Below are positions 43,963 to 52,565 of a DNA stretch of 62,972 nt, in pieces. How positions within the stretch are numbered: position 1 is the stretch's first letter; every line of letters starts with the position of its first letter. The DNA lies in assembly GCA_963966275.1 (NCBI GenBank), contig CAWZYQ010000004.1, positions 1 through 62,972 of the forward strand, read 5' to 3'. The notes beneath the pieces were generated by a model that saw only the letters and a list, made by a program, of their open reading frames with translations, was not told the origin of the DNA and searched no databases. Source of the DNA: UBA10427 sp003500135 (GTDB lineage: Bacteria > Bacteroidota > Bacteroidia > Cytophagales > Cyclobacteriaceae). A program made the position numbers and the translations under genes.

Positions 43963-45783
43963 TTATTGAGCGCTTAATTTTCTTTGCAATTGCGCCTTTT
44001 TAATGTCTTCGAGGTCACCTTTCGGAATGGCATCGATCAATGATCTTGTATATGGTTCTTTTGGACGTGCAAATAAAGCATCCGGGTAGCCCATTTCCAC
44101 CAGTTTGCCATTCTTCATCACCAATATTCTATCCGCTATAAATTTAACGACAGAAAGATCGTGGGAAATAAAAATATAGGTAAAATTAAATTCATTCTTC
44201 AGGTCATTGAGTAAATTTAATACCTGCGCCTGTACCGAAACATCCAGCGCCGATACGGATTCATCACATATGATCAACTTAGGTTCTACTGCCAGAGCTC
44301 TTGCTATGCATATTCGCTGTCGCTGACCCCCGGAAAATTCATGTGGATATTTGTAAAAGCTATCCCTGGGAATGTCCACCTTTTCAAGCAGTTGCATCAC
44401 ACGTTCTATTCTTTCATTCTTGTTCCGGCCGATTTTATATTGTTTCATGGGCTCCATGATCGTATCACCAATGGTTTTCCTTGGGTTTAGCGAGGAATAG
44501 GGGTCCTGAAAAATGATCTGCATATGCTTGCGCATTTGTCTGAGTTGGCGCTTTTTCATGTAGTTGATCAGTTGCCCCTCAAAAAATACGAACCCACTGG
44601 TGGGTTCAACCAACTTTAAAATAGACCGGCCAAGCGTAGTTTTGCCGCATCCCGATTCTCCTACCAAACCAATAGCCTCGCCTGGGTATACCTCAAAACT
44701 CACATTGTCAACCGCTTTTACAAATTCCCTGCCTCCGCTAAAAAAGCCCAGGTTCAGCGGGAAGTAGGTTTTCAGGTTTTTTATTTTCAATATAGGTCCG
44801 CTTTTGATCACCTGCATCCGCTTCTCGATCAATTCGGTGGGCGATTCTGCATTAAACAATATCGCTTCTCCCACTGAATTGTATTTGCCTTTTTTTTCAA
44901 CCAGGGCACCCTTTTCATTCACCTGCATAAAATCGGAAACGGTAGGTAACCGGCTTAAACTGACATCAAGTCTAGGCCTGCATGCAAGCAAACCTTTGGT
45001 GTAAGGGTGCTGCGGGTGGGAGAAAATATCCCATACCGAACCAAACTCAACAATTTTGCCCTGATACATCACCATTACTTTATCGGCAATCTCTGCAATA
45101 ACGCCAAGGTCGTGTGTAATGAAAAGAATTGAGGTATCGTGCTGCTCCCGCAAACGGTTCATTAGCTGGAGAATATTTTTCTGAACTGTAACATCAAGGG
45201 CGGTAGTAGGTTCGTCGGCTATCAAAAGGGAAGGATTACAGGCCATGGCCATAGCAATCATGACGCGTTGTTTTTGACCTCCCGATATCTGGTGGGGGTA
45301 AGAAGTGTAGATCTTTTCCGGTCGTGGCAGGTTTGCCTCTCTAAAAAGTTCAATGGTACGCACCCTTGCTTGCTTTCCAGATAGCCCTTGATGCAATATC
45401 AGGCTTTCGGCCACCTGTTCACCGCAAGCAAACACAGGGTTTAACGAGGTCATGGGCTCCTGGAATATCATAGACATTTCATTGCCCCTGATCTGTCGCA
45501 TGACTGCCGGCTTTTGTCCTGTCAGGTCAATAGATTCACCATTCTTCCGATGTAGAATGATTTCACTTTCAGGATGAAGGACGGCTCGTCTGGGCAATAG
45601 CTGCATTAAGCTTAAGGCGGTCATGGATTTACCGGAACCTGACTCACCGACAATGCCAAGCGTTTCACCGGAAAAAAGTTGGAAGGACAGCTCATCAACC
45701 ACCCTGTTTTCTTGCTTTTTTGATGGAAAAGCAACACTCAGTTGTCGTGCCTCCAGAATGGTTTTTTTTGGTGGTGCAGTCAT
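43963..45783 (-). CDS. Fused double ABC ATPase of the oligopeptide (Dpp/Opp/YejF) type
   Basis: Cytosolic protein of 606 residues holding two ABC ATPases of the dipeptide/oligopeptide importer type. First half: Walker A GESGSGKSM, signature ISGGQKQR, Walker B LLIADEPTTALD. Second half (after about 340): Walker A GESGCGKTT, signature FSGGQRQR, Walker B LIICDESVSALD. Both end with the family's C-terminal extension (HPYTKGLLACRP; EPYTRSLIDAIP). The permeases and binding protein are not nearby. Its start overlaps the stop of the exonuclease gene (TAATG). Confidence 0.93.
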   Translation of the reverse strand: MTAPPKKTILEARQLSVAFPSKKQENRVVDELSFQLFSGETLGIVGESGSGKSMTALSLMQLLPRRAVLHPESEIILHRKNGESIDLTGQKPAVMRQIRGNEMSMIFQEPMTSLNPVFACGEQVAESLILHQGLSGKQARVRTIELFREANLPRPEKIYTSYPHQISGGQKQRVMIAMAMACNPSLLIADEPTTALDVTVQKNILQLMNRLREQHDTSILFITHDLGVIAEIADKVMVMYQGKIVEFGSVWDIFSHPQHPYTKGLLACRPRLDVSLSRLPTVSDFMQVNEKGALVEKKGKYNSVGEAILFNAESPTELIEKRMQVIKSGPILKIKNLKTYFPLNLGFFSGGREFVKAVDNVSFEVYPGEAIGLVGESGCGKTTLGRSILKLVEPTSGFVFFEGQLINYMKKRQLRQMRKHMQIIFQDPYSSLNPRKTIGDTIMEPMKQYKIGRNKNERIERVMQLLEKVDIPRDSFYKYPHEFSGGQRQRICIARALAVEPKLIICDESVSALDVSVQAQVLNLLNDLKNEFNFTYIFISHDLSVVKFIADRILVMKNGKLVEMGYPDALFARPKEPYTRSLIDAIPKGDLEDIKKAQLQRKLSAQ

Positions 45784-46502
45784 TATGTGGAAATAAAGCT
45801 GATATTTTCTTCTTTCACAACAGGAAGAGTATTCATTTTTAGAAAAATCTGGGCGGTTACTGCTACATCACGCATACAGTACTCAGAAATTTTGTCAAGA
45901 TCATGATCATGGTGATAAACTTCATTGACCATGCTGCCATCTATATCCTGCTTACTGGATGCCACATCAAAGATAGCGGCCAATAGGTCTAGTGAAGTGT
46001 AGCTTTTGCGATCGCCAAATTTCCATAACTCCATAGTGTCGAGGTGCTGGACCTCCCAGGGCTTTTTCCCAGCCATGCGTAGACATTCAGGTAAAGGAAT
46101 TTCATTGATGAGCATTCTCCTGGCCATGTATGGAAAGTCAAATTCCTTACCGTTATGTGCGACGAGGATCAGTTTCTTTTGATCGAATTTAGTTTCCACA
46201 ACACTTTTAAACGATTCCAGTAATTCATTCTCTTTATCGGAAATGAATGATTTAACCCGAAAATGCAGTTCATCATTTTCTTTTAAGAAAAAGCCGGCAG
46301 AAATACATACTATTTTTCCAAATTCAGCATAAATCGCTCCTCTGTCAAAATAAAGTTCTTCCACGCTTAATTCGGCATCATTTTTTATAGTTTTCGCCTT
46401 TTTTCCCCATAAAAGACGCATTCTTTCCGGAAGTTTGCCAAAATCGGGCTGTTGAGTTACCGTTTCAATATCGAGTACAAGCAGTTGGTCAAGTGAGATC
46501 AT
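45783..46502 (-). CDS. Predicted 3'-5' exonuclease related to DNA polymerase B proofreading domain
   Basis: Protein of 239 residues with the DEDD exonuclease motifs: Exo I LVLDIETV near residue 10, Exo II VAHNGKEFDFPYM, Exo III EYCMRDVAVTA. This matches the family of stand-alone exonucleases related to the proofreading domain of PolB. The role (DNA repair or RNA processing) is not known. It overlaps the ABC ATPase gene by one base. A palindrome lies just upstream of its start. Confidence 0.9.
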   Translation of the reverse strand: MISLDQLLVLDIETVTQQPDFGKLPERMRLLWGKKAKTIKNDAELSVEELYFDRGAIYAEFGKIVCISAGFFLKENDELHFRVKSFISDKENELLESFKSVVETKFDQKKLILVAHNGKEFDFPYMARRMLINEIPLPECLRMAGKKPWEVQHLDTMELWKFGDRKSYTSLDLLAAIFDVASSKQDIDGSMVNEVYHHDHDLDKISEYCMRDVAVTAQIFLKMNTLPVVKEENISFIST

Positions 46503-46514
46503 AGTAGTGTAAAA

Positions 46515-46534
46515 AGTTAGGTTAAGTCCTAACT
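46515..46534 (-). terminator. Hairpin between the membrane protein and exonuclease genes
   Basis: A perfect 7-bp inverted repeat AGTTAGG / CCTAACT with a 6-base loop. On the minus strand it is followed by TTTTT, like a weak terminator for the upstream gene. It could equally be an operator, as it lies 12 bp before the exonuclease ATG. Confidence 0.4.
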
Positions 46535-46559
46535 AAAGCTAGTGCTTTTATGATGGATT

Positions 46560-47009
46560 CTAAAATATTTTTTGAAATAATGGTTTAAGTAGTGGAAAAG
46601 CAAAGCTGAGAGCGATAGCCCAGAATGAAGCGCTGATCATCATATAGGTAATCACTTTACGACGATTATTGCTTAAAAGCGTAACCATTAGGGTGCCTAC
46701 AATCGGTGAAAAAAGTACCGGGGTAAGAAAAGAAACACCAAATTCGCCGTAGCTCCTCCATATTTGAATAAACCTTCTGTTTTGTCGGGTAAATTTTTTG
46801 CCTTTTTTCTTGCGCTTACTCAAATAGTATTCCCTCAGTTTTAACCCGAAATAAGATATGATAAATACAGTGGTCATCATACCGGAAAAAGTCATGATAG
46901 CGGTTTGCCAGCTTTTTAAGCCTAATGCTGCACCCAATACAGGCCCACCAACGAACTTGAACATGCTCATGAGGTAAACCCAAATAAAATCTATTACATC
47001 CACTATCAT
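46560..47009 (-). CDS. Small polytopic membrane protein, uncharacterised
   Basis: A 149-residue protein with about four hydrophobic segments (about 5-25, 35-58, 93-112, 120-142) and a strongly basic cytoplasmic loop (SKRKKKGKKFTRQNRRF). The stretch YGEFGVSFLTPVLFSPIVGTLM recalls small-multidrug-export or DedA-like proteins, but the match is too weak for a name. It begins 5 bp after the antiporter stop, so the two are probably co-transcribed. Confidence 0.75.
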   Translation of the reverse strand: MIVDVIDFIWVYLMSMFKFVGGPVLGAALGLKSWQTAIMTFSGMMTTVFIISYFGLKLREYYLSKRKKKGKKFTRQNRRFIQIWRSYGEFGVSFLTPVLFSPIVGTLMVTLLSNNRRKVITYMMISASFWAIALSFAFPLLKPLFQKIF

Positions 47010-47014
47010 GATTA

Positions 47015-47968
47015 TTAAATCATAAAAACCGAATAGATATAAACCCCATAAATCAGGAGTAATATGATGCCTTCGGTCCTGTTTACCAGCTTGTCTGATA
47101 TCATTAGAGGGAGTACCAAAACTGTAATCAGAAGCATCCAGAGTATGTCTACATTAAGGATGTGTTCACTTACGGTAATCCCATGTATGATACTGGTAAA
47201 ACCTAGAATTGACAGGATATTAAAAATATTGGAACCAAGCAAATTGCCCATTGCCATATTGGTTTCTCCTTTAAAGGCAGCAAGGCCAGAAGTTACCATT
47301 TCAGGCAAACTTGTTCCCAGGGCAACAACAGTCAGTCCCACTATTCTTTCGTCAATACCAATAGTAATAGCCAGGTCCCGGGCGCTGCCCACAAACCATT
47401 CCGAACCAAAGTATAGTCCGGCTATTCCTATCAGTATATAAACTATATTTTTGCCTAAATGTTGATTGTGCGATTCGGGAATATCTTCCTTCAGCTTTTG
47501 CTCCTTGATTTTGACTGAATCTTTGGAGGCCTTAAAGATAAGAAAGCCAATGTAGATAATGAGTAATATGAGTAATGCAATGCCTTCCCAAAAACTCAGG
47601 AAGCCCTCACTAATGATGTAATACAAAAACAATGATGCTGCCATAGTTACCGGCCAATCGATCTTAAGGCTATCGGAGTGTATTTGAACAGGGTTTATCA
47701 CCGCAGTAACGCCAAGCACAAGTGCCAGGTTGCAAATGTTTGATCCTATCACATTCCCCATTGTGATATCTGGACTGCCGTTCAGGGCAGCATTCACGCT
47801 AATAAACAATTCCGGGGCGGAAGTACCAAATGCAACAATGGTAAGCCCAATGACTAGCGGTGACATATGCAACCTCAGGGCAATGTTAGAGGAACCTTTG
47901 ACCAGGAAATCGCCTCCGGCCAGCAAAACAATAAGCCCAACAACCAACAAAATGTATGTACTGACCAT
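47015..47968 (-). CDS. Calcium/sodium antiporter (CaCA family, YrbG-like)
   Basis: Integral membrane protein of 317 residues with about ten hydrophobic segments in two inverted halves. Each half has the alpha-repeat ion site: IGLTIVAFGTSAPELFISV (about 41-59) with GNVIGSNICNLALVLG, and VGLTVVALGTSLPEMVTS with GNLLGSNIFNILSILG. It exchanges Ca2+ for Na+ or K+. It starts 2 bp after upp ends on the same strand. Confidence 0.95.
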   Translation of the reverse strand: MVSTYILLVVGLIVLLAGGDFLVKGSSNIALRLHMSPLVIGLTIVAFGTSAPELFISVNAALNGSPDITMGNVIGSNICNLALVLGVTAVINPVQIHSDSLKIDWPVTMAASLFLYYIISEGFLSFWEGIALLILLIIYIGFLIFKASKDSVKIKEQKLKEDIPESHNQHLGKNIVYILIGIAGLYFGSEWFVGSARDLAITIGIDERIVGLTVVALGTSLPEMVTSGLAAFKGETNMAMGNLLGSNIFNILSILGFTSIIHGITVSEHILNVDILWMLLITVLVLPLMISDKLVNRTEGIILLLIYGVYIYSVFMI

Positions 47969-47970
47969 AT

Positions 47971-48630
47971 TTAATGTTTCATGCCATATGCCAGATCACC
48001 TGCGTCTCCCAAACCGGGTACGATATAAGATTTTTCGTTCAATATGGCATCTATCGCACAACTCCAAATCGTAACGGGCAATCGTTGAGTTTGTTTCATC
48101 ACATAATCCACGCCATCTTTGGAAGCGATGACAGTGGCAATGTGAATTGATTTTGGCGAACCATATTCCCTTAAATTATTTATCGTCCTTATAATGGATT
48201 TTCCCGTCGCCAACATTGGATCAGCCAAAATTACATCTTTGCTATCAATTTTTGGCATAGCAGTATAATCCATGTTGGTATCGATATCATTACCATCTGA
48301 AGCTTTCGATACCCGATATGCCCCAATAAAACCGGCGTCAGACTGATCGAACATTTTTTGGATTCCCTCAAAGAACGGAAGTGCTGCCCTGATAATGGCA
48401 ATGATGACCGGCCAGTTTTCCAGGTGGTATTCTTCCGCCTCACCCAACGGAGTGGTAATGGCCTGCTTTTGATATTCCAGGCGCTTGCTTATCTCAAAGG
48501 CTACTATTTGACCAAGTTTGGACAGGTTGTGCCTGAATTTATGCCGGTCTTGCTGTATATGAACATCCCGCAACTCAGCCAAATAATGTGAGGCCATCGA
48601 AGGTCGTTCATTTAGAACGTGAATTTCCAA
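47971..48630 (-). CDS. upp: Uracil phosphoribosyltransferase
   Basis: Cytosolic salvage enzyme of 219 residues that makes UMP from uracil and PRPP. The PRPP-binding motif appears as VILADPMLATGKSI and the uracil-binding region near the C-terminus as YIVPGLGDAGDLAYG. It is the first gene of the minus-strand run that continues into the antiporter and membrane protein genes, and is divergent from the M42-type peptidase. Confidence 0.95.
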   Translation of the reverse strand: MEIHVLNERPSMASHYLAELRDVHIQQDRHKFRHNLSKLGQIVAFEISKRLEYQKQAITTPLGEAEEYHLENWPVIIAIIRAALPFFEGIQKMFDQSDAGFIGAYRVSKASDGNDIDTNMDYTAMPKIDSKDVILADPMLATGKSIIRTINNLREYGSPKSIHIATVIASKDGVDYVMKQTQRLPVTIWSCAIDAILNEKSYIVPGLGDAGDLAYGMKH

Positions 48631-48760
48631 AGTGACGGTTTTTTTATACCTGTTTAACTAAAAAAAAAAGATAGATATCCAGTGATATCAATCCAAAAAT
48701 AGGGTTTGATATTGTTTTTAGAAAATATTCACCCCAAATTTGCCGGCTCATAAGATATTT

Positions 48761-49675
48761 ATGGATCCATTGCTGCGAAATTTGATTAATGTGCATAGCC
48801 CTTCCGGCGAAGAGCTGAGTATGAAGCAGTTCATACTCGAATACGCAAGTGGCCATGCTAAAAGCTGGAACCAACAACCTGAAATAATAAAGGGCCCTGA
48901 TTTTCAGGATTGTGTTATGCTCGCATTTGGAAAACCACGAACGGCTGTTTTTGCCCATATGGATACCACCGGATTTACGGTACGGTATCAGGATCAATTG
49001 GTACCCATAGGAAGCCCCGATGTAAAAGGGGGTGAAACTTTAGTAGGCCGTGATGCCCTGGGCCCTATTAAATGCCAGTTGCGCCTCACTGAAGACCACG
49101 AAATTTTTTACGACTTCGGCAGGGCAATTCAAAGCGGTACATCGTTGACATATCAGCCTGACATAACATATGGCCAACCCTTGATCCATTCACCGTACCT
49201 GGATAACCGGGTTGGTGTTTTTGTGGCTTTAAAGCTTGCTGAAACTTTACAAAATGGTGTGCTTGTATTCAGTGCCTGGGAAGAGCACGGTGGGGGAAGC
49301 GTGCCTTATCTGATTAAATACCTGTACGAAAATTTTCAAATCAAACAAGCGCTAATCTCCGATGTGACCTTGGCCACTGATGGTGTGAAGCCTGGCGAAG
49401 GGGTGGTCATATCACTTCGCGACCATAATATTCCCAGAAAATCATTTATTGATAGGATATGTGTTTTAGCGAAGAACAGCGGAATACCCTATCAAATAGA
49501 AGTAGAAGGCAGCGGAAGTAGTGATGGCCGTGAAATACAGAAATCGCCCTTTCCTGTTGACTGGTGCTTTATTGGGCCTTCACAACACCGGCCCCATAGC
49601 GCCTCTGAAACAGTGCATGAAGAAGATGTTAAACATGCTGTGGAGATGTATCAATACCTATTACAAATGCTTTAG
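48761..49675 (+). CDS. M42-type (M20/M28-like) aminopeptidase
   Basis: Protein of 304 residues from the ATG at 48761 (a TTG at 48740 would add seven residues). It has the metal-site motifs of the M42 glutamyl-aminopeptidase group in a divergent form: FAHMDTTGF, SPYLDNRVGVF (bridging Asp), AWEEHGGGS (catalytic Glu), ISDVTLATDG, and the last His in QHRPHSASETV. A metal-dependent cytosolic peptidase is likely; the precise substrate is unknown. It lies 92 bp upstream of hpt on the same strand. Confidence 0.85.
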   Translation: MDPLLRNLINVHSPSGEELSMKQFILEYASGHAKSWNQQPEIIKGPDFQDCVMLAFGKPRTAVFAHMDTTGFTVRYQDQLVPIGSPDVKGGETLVGRDALGPIKCQLRLTEDHEIFYDFGRAIQSGTSLTYQPDITYGQPLIHSPYLDNRVGVFVALKLAETLQNGVLVFSAWEEHGGGSVPYLIKYLYENFQIKQALISDVTLATDGVKPGEGVVISLRDHNIPRKSFIDRICVLAKNSGIPYQIEVEGSGSSDGREIQKSPFPVDWCFIGPSQHRPHSASETVHEEDVKHAVEMYQYLLQML

Positions 49676-49723
49676 TCCGCATGCTTTTTTGATATCACTT
49701 TTCAATTCTCATATATTAAGCCT

Positions 49724-49731
49724 TATATTTG
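49724..49731 (+). promoter_or_regulatory. Candidate -7 box for the hpt-adk-obg operon
   Basis: TATATTTG matches TAnnTTTG exactly, 36 bp before the hpt ATG. The predicted transcription start would fall inside the hairpin that follows. Confidence 0.45.
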
Positions 49732-49756
49732 CAAGGCCCTTGCGAGGGCTTTTTTT
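49731..49756 (+). terminator. Terminator-like hairpin with an overlapping alternative hairpin, before hpt
   Basis: GCCCT-TGCG-AGGGC (49736-49749 with its T7 tail to 49756) looks like an intrinsic terminator for the M42-type gene. A second stem GCAAG-GCC-CTTGC (49731-49743) uses part of the same bases, so only one can form. See findings. Confidence 0.6.
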
Positions 49757-49767
49757 ATTCGTAATGC

Positions 49768-50295
49768 ATGAAAATTCACGACAAAACATTCGAACCGTTC
49801 ATTTCAGCTACTGAAATCGACAAAAGGATAAAGGAACTAGCTTCCGAGCTCAATATTGATTATCAGGATAAAAAACCAATTTTCATTGCAGTGCTCAATG
49901 GCAGCTTCATTTTTGCGGCTGATTTAATACGTGAAATCCATATTGATTCGGAAATCTCGTTCATAAAAGTTGCTTCTTACGAGGCCATGCAAAGCACTGG
50001 AAATGTAAAACACCTCGTTGGCTTACAGGAAAATGTTTTCAATCGGCATATTGTTATTGTGGAAGATATTGTAGATTCAGGCAATACTTTAAAACACATA
50101 TTCGATATGATGGACCGGTTAGGGGTAGCTTCGGTAGAGGTGGTTTCACTATTATTCAAAAAAGAAGCGCTTCAACAGAACATACCAATTAAGTATTACG
50201 GTTTCGATATACCCACTAAGTTTGTTTTGGGTTTCGGACTGGACTACTATGGATTGGGAAGAAATCTTAAAGACATATACCAACTTAAAGAATAA
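49768..50295 (+). CDS. hpt: Hypoxanthine phosphoribosyltransferase
   Basis: Cytosolic purine salvage enzyme of 175 residues that converts hypoxanthine (and often guanine) with PRPP to IMP or GMP. The PRPP loop HIVIVEDIVDSGNTL and the early VLNGSFIFAADL motif are typical. The ATG at 49768 is preceded by another ATG in a different frame (49764). It is followed 11 bp later by adk, and together with obg forms one operon. Confidence 0.95.
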   Translation: MKIHDKTFEPFISATEIDKRIKELASELNIDYQDKKPIFIAVLNGSFIFAADLIREIHIDSEISFIKVASYEAMQSTGNVKHLVGLQENVFNRHIVIVEDIVDSGNTLKHIFDMMDRLGVASVEVVSLLFKKEALQQNIPIKYYGFDIPTKFVLGFGLDYYGLGRNLKDIYQLKE

Positions 50296-50306
50296 AATCT
50301 ACGAAC

Positions 50307-50882
50307 ATGCTCAATATCGTTTTATTTGGACCTCCGGGTGCAGGCAAAGGCACGCAAAGTGAAAAAATTATCGAAAAATACAATCTCCAGCATATTTCAA
50401 CAGGTGATTTATTCCGTAAGCATTTAAGCGAAGGTACGGAATTGGGTAAAATGGCTCAGAAATATATGGATGAAGGTAACCTGGTGCCCGATGAAGTTGT
50501 AATCGGAATGGTTGATGACAAAATCAAAGAAACGGGTCCGGTGAATGGATTTATTTTCGATGGTTTTCCACGTACTGTACACCAGGCAGAAGCGCTGGAT
50601 ATTTTGTTGAACGAAAAAAATATGCCCATCAAAGGGATGATTGCCCTTGAGGTGGATGAGGAAGAATTGAAAAAGAGAATTCTTTTAAGGGGCAAAACCT
50701 CCGGAAGGGCAGACGATCAGGACGTTGCAAAAATAGAAAACCGTATAAAAGTGTATCAGGCCGAAACACTACCCGTGGCGGAATATTACCGAAAGCAGGA
50801 TAAATACGAAGCCATTCATGGTATCGGGTCAATAGATGAGATATTCGGCAAAATTTCTGATGTGATTGATAAGCTGAAGTAG
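50307..50882 (+). CDS. adk: Adenylate kinase, short-lid form
   Basis: Enzyme of 191 residues that interconverts ATP plus AMP and two ADP. The P-loop GPPGAGKGT begins at residue 8, with the AMP site HISTGDLFRK and FDGFPRT. The LID is the short type (RGKTSGRADDQD) and lacks the zinc-binding cysteines. The obg start codon lies two bases after its stop. Confidence 0.96.
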   Translation: MLNIVLFGPPGAGKGTQSEKIIEKYNLQHISTGDLFRKHLSEGTELGKMAQKYMDEGNLVPDEVVIGMVDDKIKETGPVNGFIFDGFPRTVHQAEALDILLNEKNMPIKGMIALEVDEEELKKRILLRGKTSGRADDQDVAKIENRIKVYQAETLPVAEYYRKQDKYEAIHGIGSIDEIFGKISDVIDKLK

Positions 50883-50884
50883 GC

Positions 50885-51877
50885 TTGTCGGGCGGTAATT
50901 TCATCGATTATGTAAAATTCTGTTCCCGTTCGGGGAAAGGAGGAGCAGGGTCTGTACATTTCAGAAGGGAGAAGTTTGTGCCGAAGGGCGGCCCCGATGG
51001 TGGTGATGGCGGACGTGGTGGCAATATTATCCTGAAAGGCAACCAACAATTATGGACGCTTCTTCACCTGAAGTATAAAAAACATGTTATCGCAGGTAAC
51101 GGAGCCAACGGCGAAGGAGGCCGGCGAAAGGGCGCTGATGGCAAAGACATTGTACTCGATGTTCCGCTTGGCACAGTGGCCCGCGATGCCGAAAGTGGTG
51201 AAATACGATTTGAGATCACTGCTGATGGCGAAGAAATAATTCTAACACAGGGTGGACGGGGTGGCCTGGGCAATGATCATTTCAAAAGCGCAACTAATCA
51301 GGCGCCACAATATGCCCAGCCAGGTGAAGAAGGTATTGAGGAGTGGATCATTTTGGAACTAAAACTTCTGGCCGACGTCGGCCTGGTAGGTTTCCCCAAT
51401 GCCGGAAAGTCAACCCTTTTGTCTGTCGTTTCTGCCGCAAAACCTGAAATAGCGGATTATCCATTCACCACCATTACTCCAAATTTGGGGGTAGTGGCCT
51501 ATCGAGATTATAAGTCTTTTGTAATGGCGGATATTCCCGGGTTGATAGAAGGGGCCTCGGAAGGAAGAGGTCTTGGCCATCGTTTTTTACGCCATATTGA
51601 GCGTAATGCGATGTTGCTGTTTTTGGTACCTGCGGATGCGATTGATATTAAAAAAGACTATCAGATACTGCTTGGTGAATTGAAGCGGTACAACCCTGAA
51701 CTACTGGATAAAAAAAGGATTTTGGCCATTTCAAAGTCCGACTTGCTGGACGAGGAATTAATGGAGGAGATGAAGGAAGAATTACCCGGTTCAGTACCTA
51801 CCGTATTCATTTCGGCTGTCACAGGGGCAGGTGTTGCCTCCTTAAAAGACATGATTTGGCAGCAATTGAATGAATAA
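50885..51877 (+). CDS. obg: GTPase Obg (ribosome maturation)
   Basis: Ribosome-associated GTPase of 330 residues. The Gly-rich Obg domain (RSGKGGAGSVHF, GGPDGGDGGRGG) is followed by the G domain with Walker A GFPNAGKST, switch FTTITPNLG, DIPGL and SKSD. The TTG at 50885 is the start: the conserved NFIDYVKF N-terminus lies directly after it and no upstream ATG is in frame. It overlaps the end of the adk region tightly (2 bp gap), which favours translational coupling. Confidence 0.95.
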   Translation: MSGGNFIDYVKFCSRSGKGGAGSVHFRREKFVPKGGPDGGDGGRGGNIILKGNQQLWTLLHLKYKKHVIAGNGANGEGGRRKGADGKDIVLDVPLGTVARDAESGEIRFEITADGEEIILTQGGRGGLGNDHFKSATNQAPQYAQPGEEGIEEWIILELKLLADVGLVGFPNAGKSTLLSVVSAAKPEIADYPFTTITPNLGVVAYRDYKSFVMADIPGLIEGASEGRGLGHRFLRHIERNAMLLFLVPADAIDIKKDYQILLGELKRYNPELLDKKRILAISKSDLLDEELMEEMKEELPGSVPTVFISAVTGAGVASLKDMIWQQLNE

Positions 51878-51949
51878 TGTCAAAATGGCACCCATTTCTT
51901 TTTTGGCAAACTTCTTGTCTTCCTTTCAAGGGTTTAATGTGTCGATAAT

Positions 51950-52564
51950 ATGTCTAAGAAAAAGAATAAGCAAAAAGAAGAAATAAAAGATACCATACAG
52001 GAAAAGGAGAATGTGCAGACAGAAACAGATGTAGAAGATATGGTTGCTTCTGAAGAGTCTGAAGAAAAGGAGCAAGAAGAAGGTCTGGACGGGAACAATG
52101 AGAATGTCCTCAATGAATTCGACAAACTCGAGGGTGAATTATTAGAATTGAAAGACAAATATTTACGCCTTTATTCAGAGTTTGAAAATTACAGAAAGAG
52201 AACCCTGAAGGAAAAGGAGGATTTGCGCAAAACGGCCAATGAAAGCCTGATGAACGCCCTGCTACCAGTAGTAGACGATTTTGAAAGGGCTCAAAAAGCA
52301 AATGAAAACCAACAAGAAGCTGAGCCCATTAAAGAAGGGTTTAGCCTGATATATAATAAAATGCTGAATATCACCACCCAAAAGGGTTTGAAGCCAATGG
52401 AAACCGAAAAGGGGGATGATTTTGATGATGAGAAGCATGAAGCCATCACACAAATGCCGGTAGAAGAGGAGGGTCTCAAAGGTAAAATTGTAGATGTGGT
52501 TGAAAAAGGATACTATCTGAATGACAAAGTCATCAGGTTTGCTAAAGTTGTAATTGGATCTTAA
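51950..52564 (+). CDS. grpE: Nucleotide exchange factor GrpE
   Basis: Co-chaperone of 204 residues that releases ADP from DnaK. The N-terminal 70 residues are Lys/Glu-rich and probably coiled; the GrpE core begins near LKDKYLRLYSEFENYRKRTLKE and ends in the beta domain (VVEKGYYLNDKVIRFAKVVIG). dnaJ follows, its start one base after the grpE stop. No HrcA/CIRCE-type inverted repeat is visible upstream. Confidence 0.95.
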   Translation: MSKKKNKQKEEIKDTIQEKENVQTETDVEDMVASEESEEKEQEEGLDGNNENVLNEFDKLEGELLELKDKYLRLYSEFENYRKRTLKEKEDLRKTANESLMNALLPVVDDFERAQKANENQQEAEPIKEGFSLIYNKMLNITTQKGLKPMETEKGDDFDDEKHEAITQMPVEEEGLKGKIVDVVEKGYYLNDKVIRFAKVVIGS

Positions 52565-52565
52565 T

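Noticed and set aside
48674..48713. Three GATAT repeats (two of them GATATC, 4 bp apart) between upp and the M42 gene
   Set aside because: Short and AT-rich; GATATC is its own reverse complement, so the symmetry is weak evidence for a binding site.
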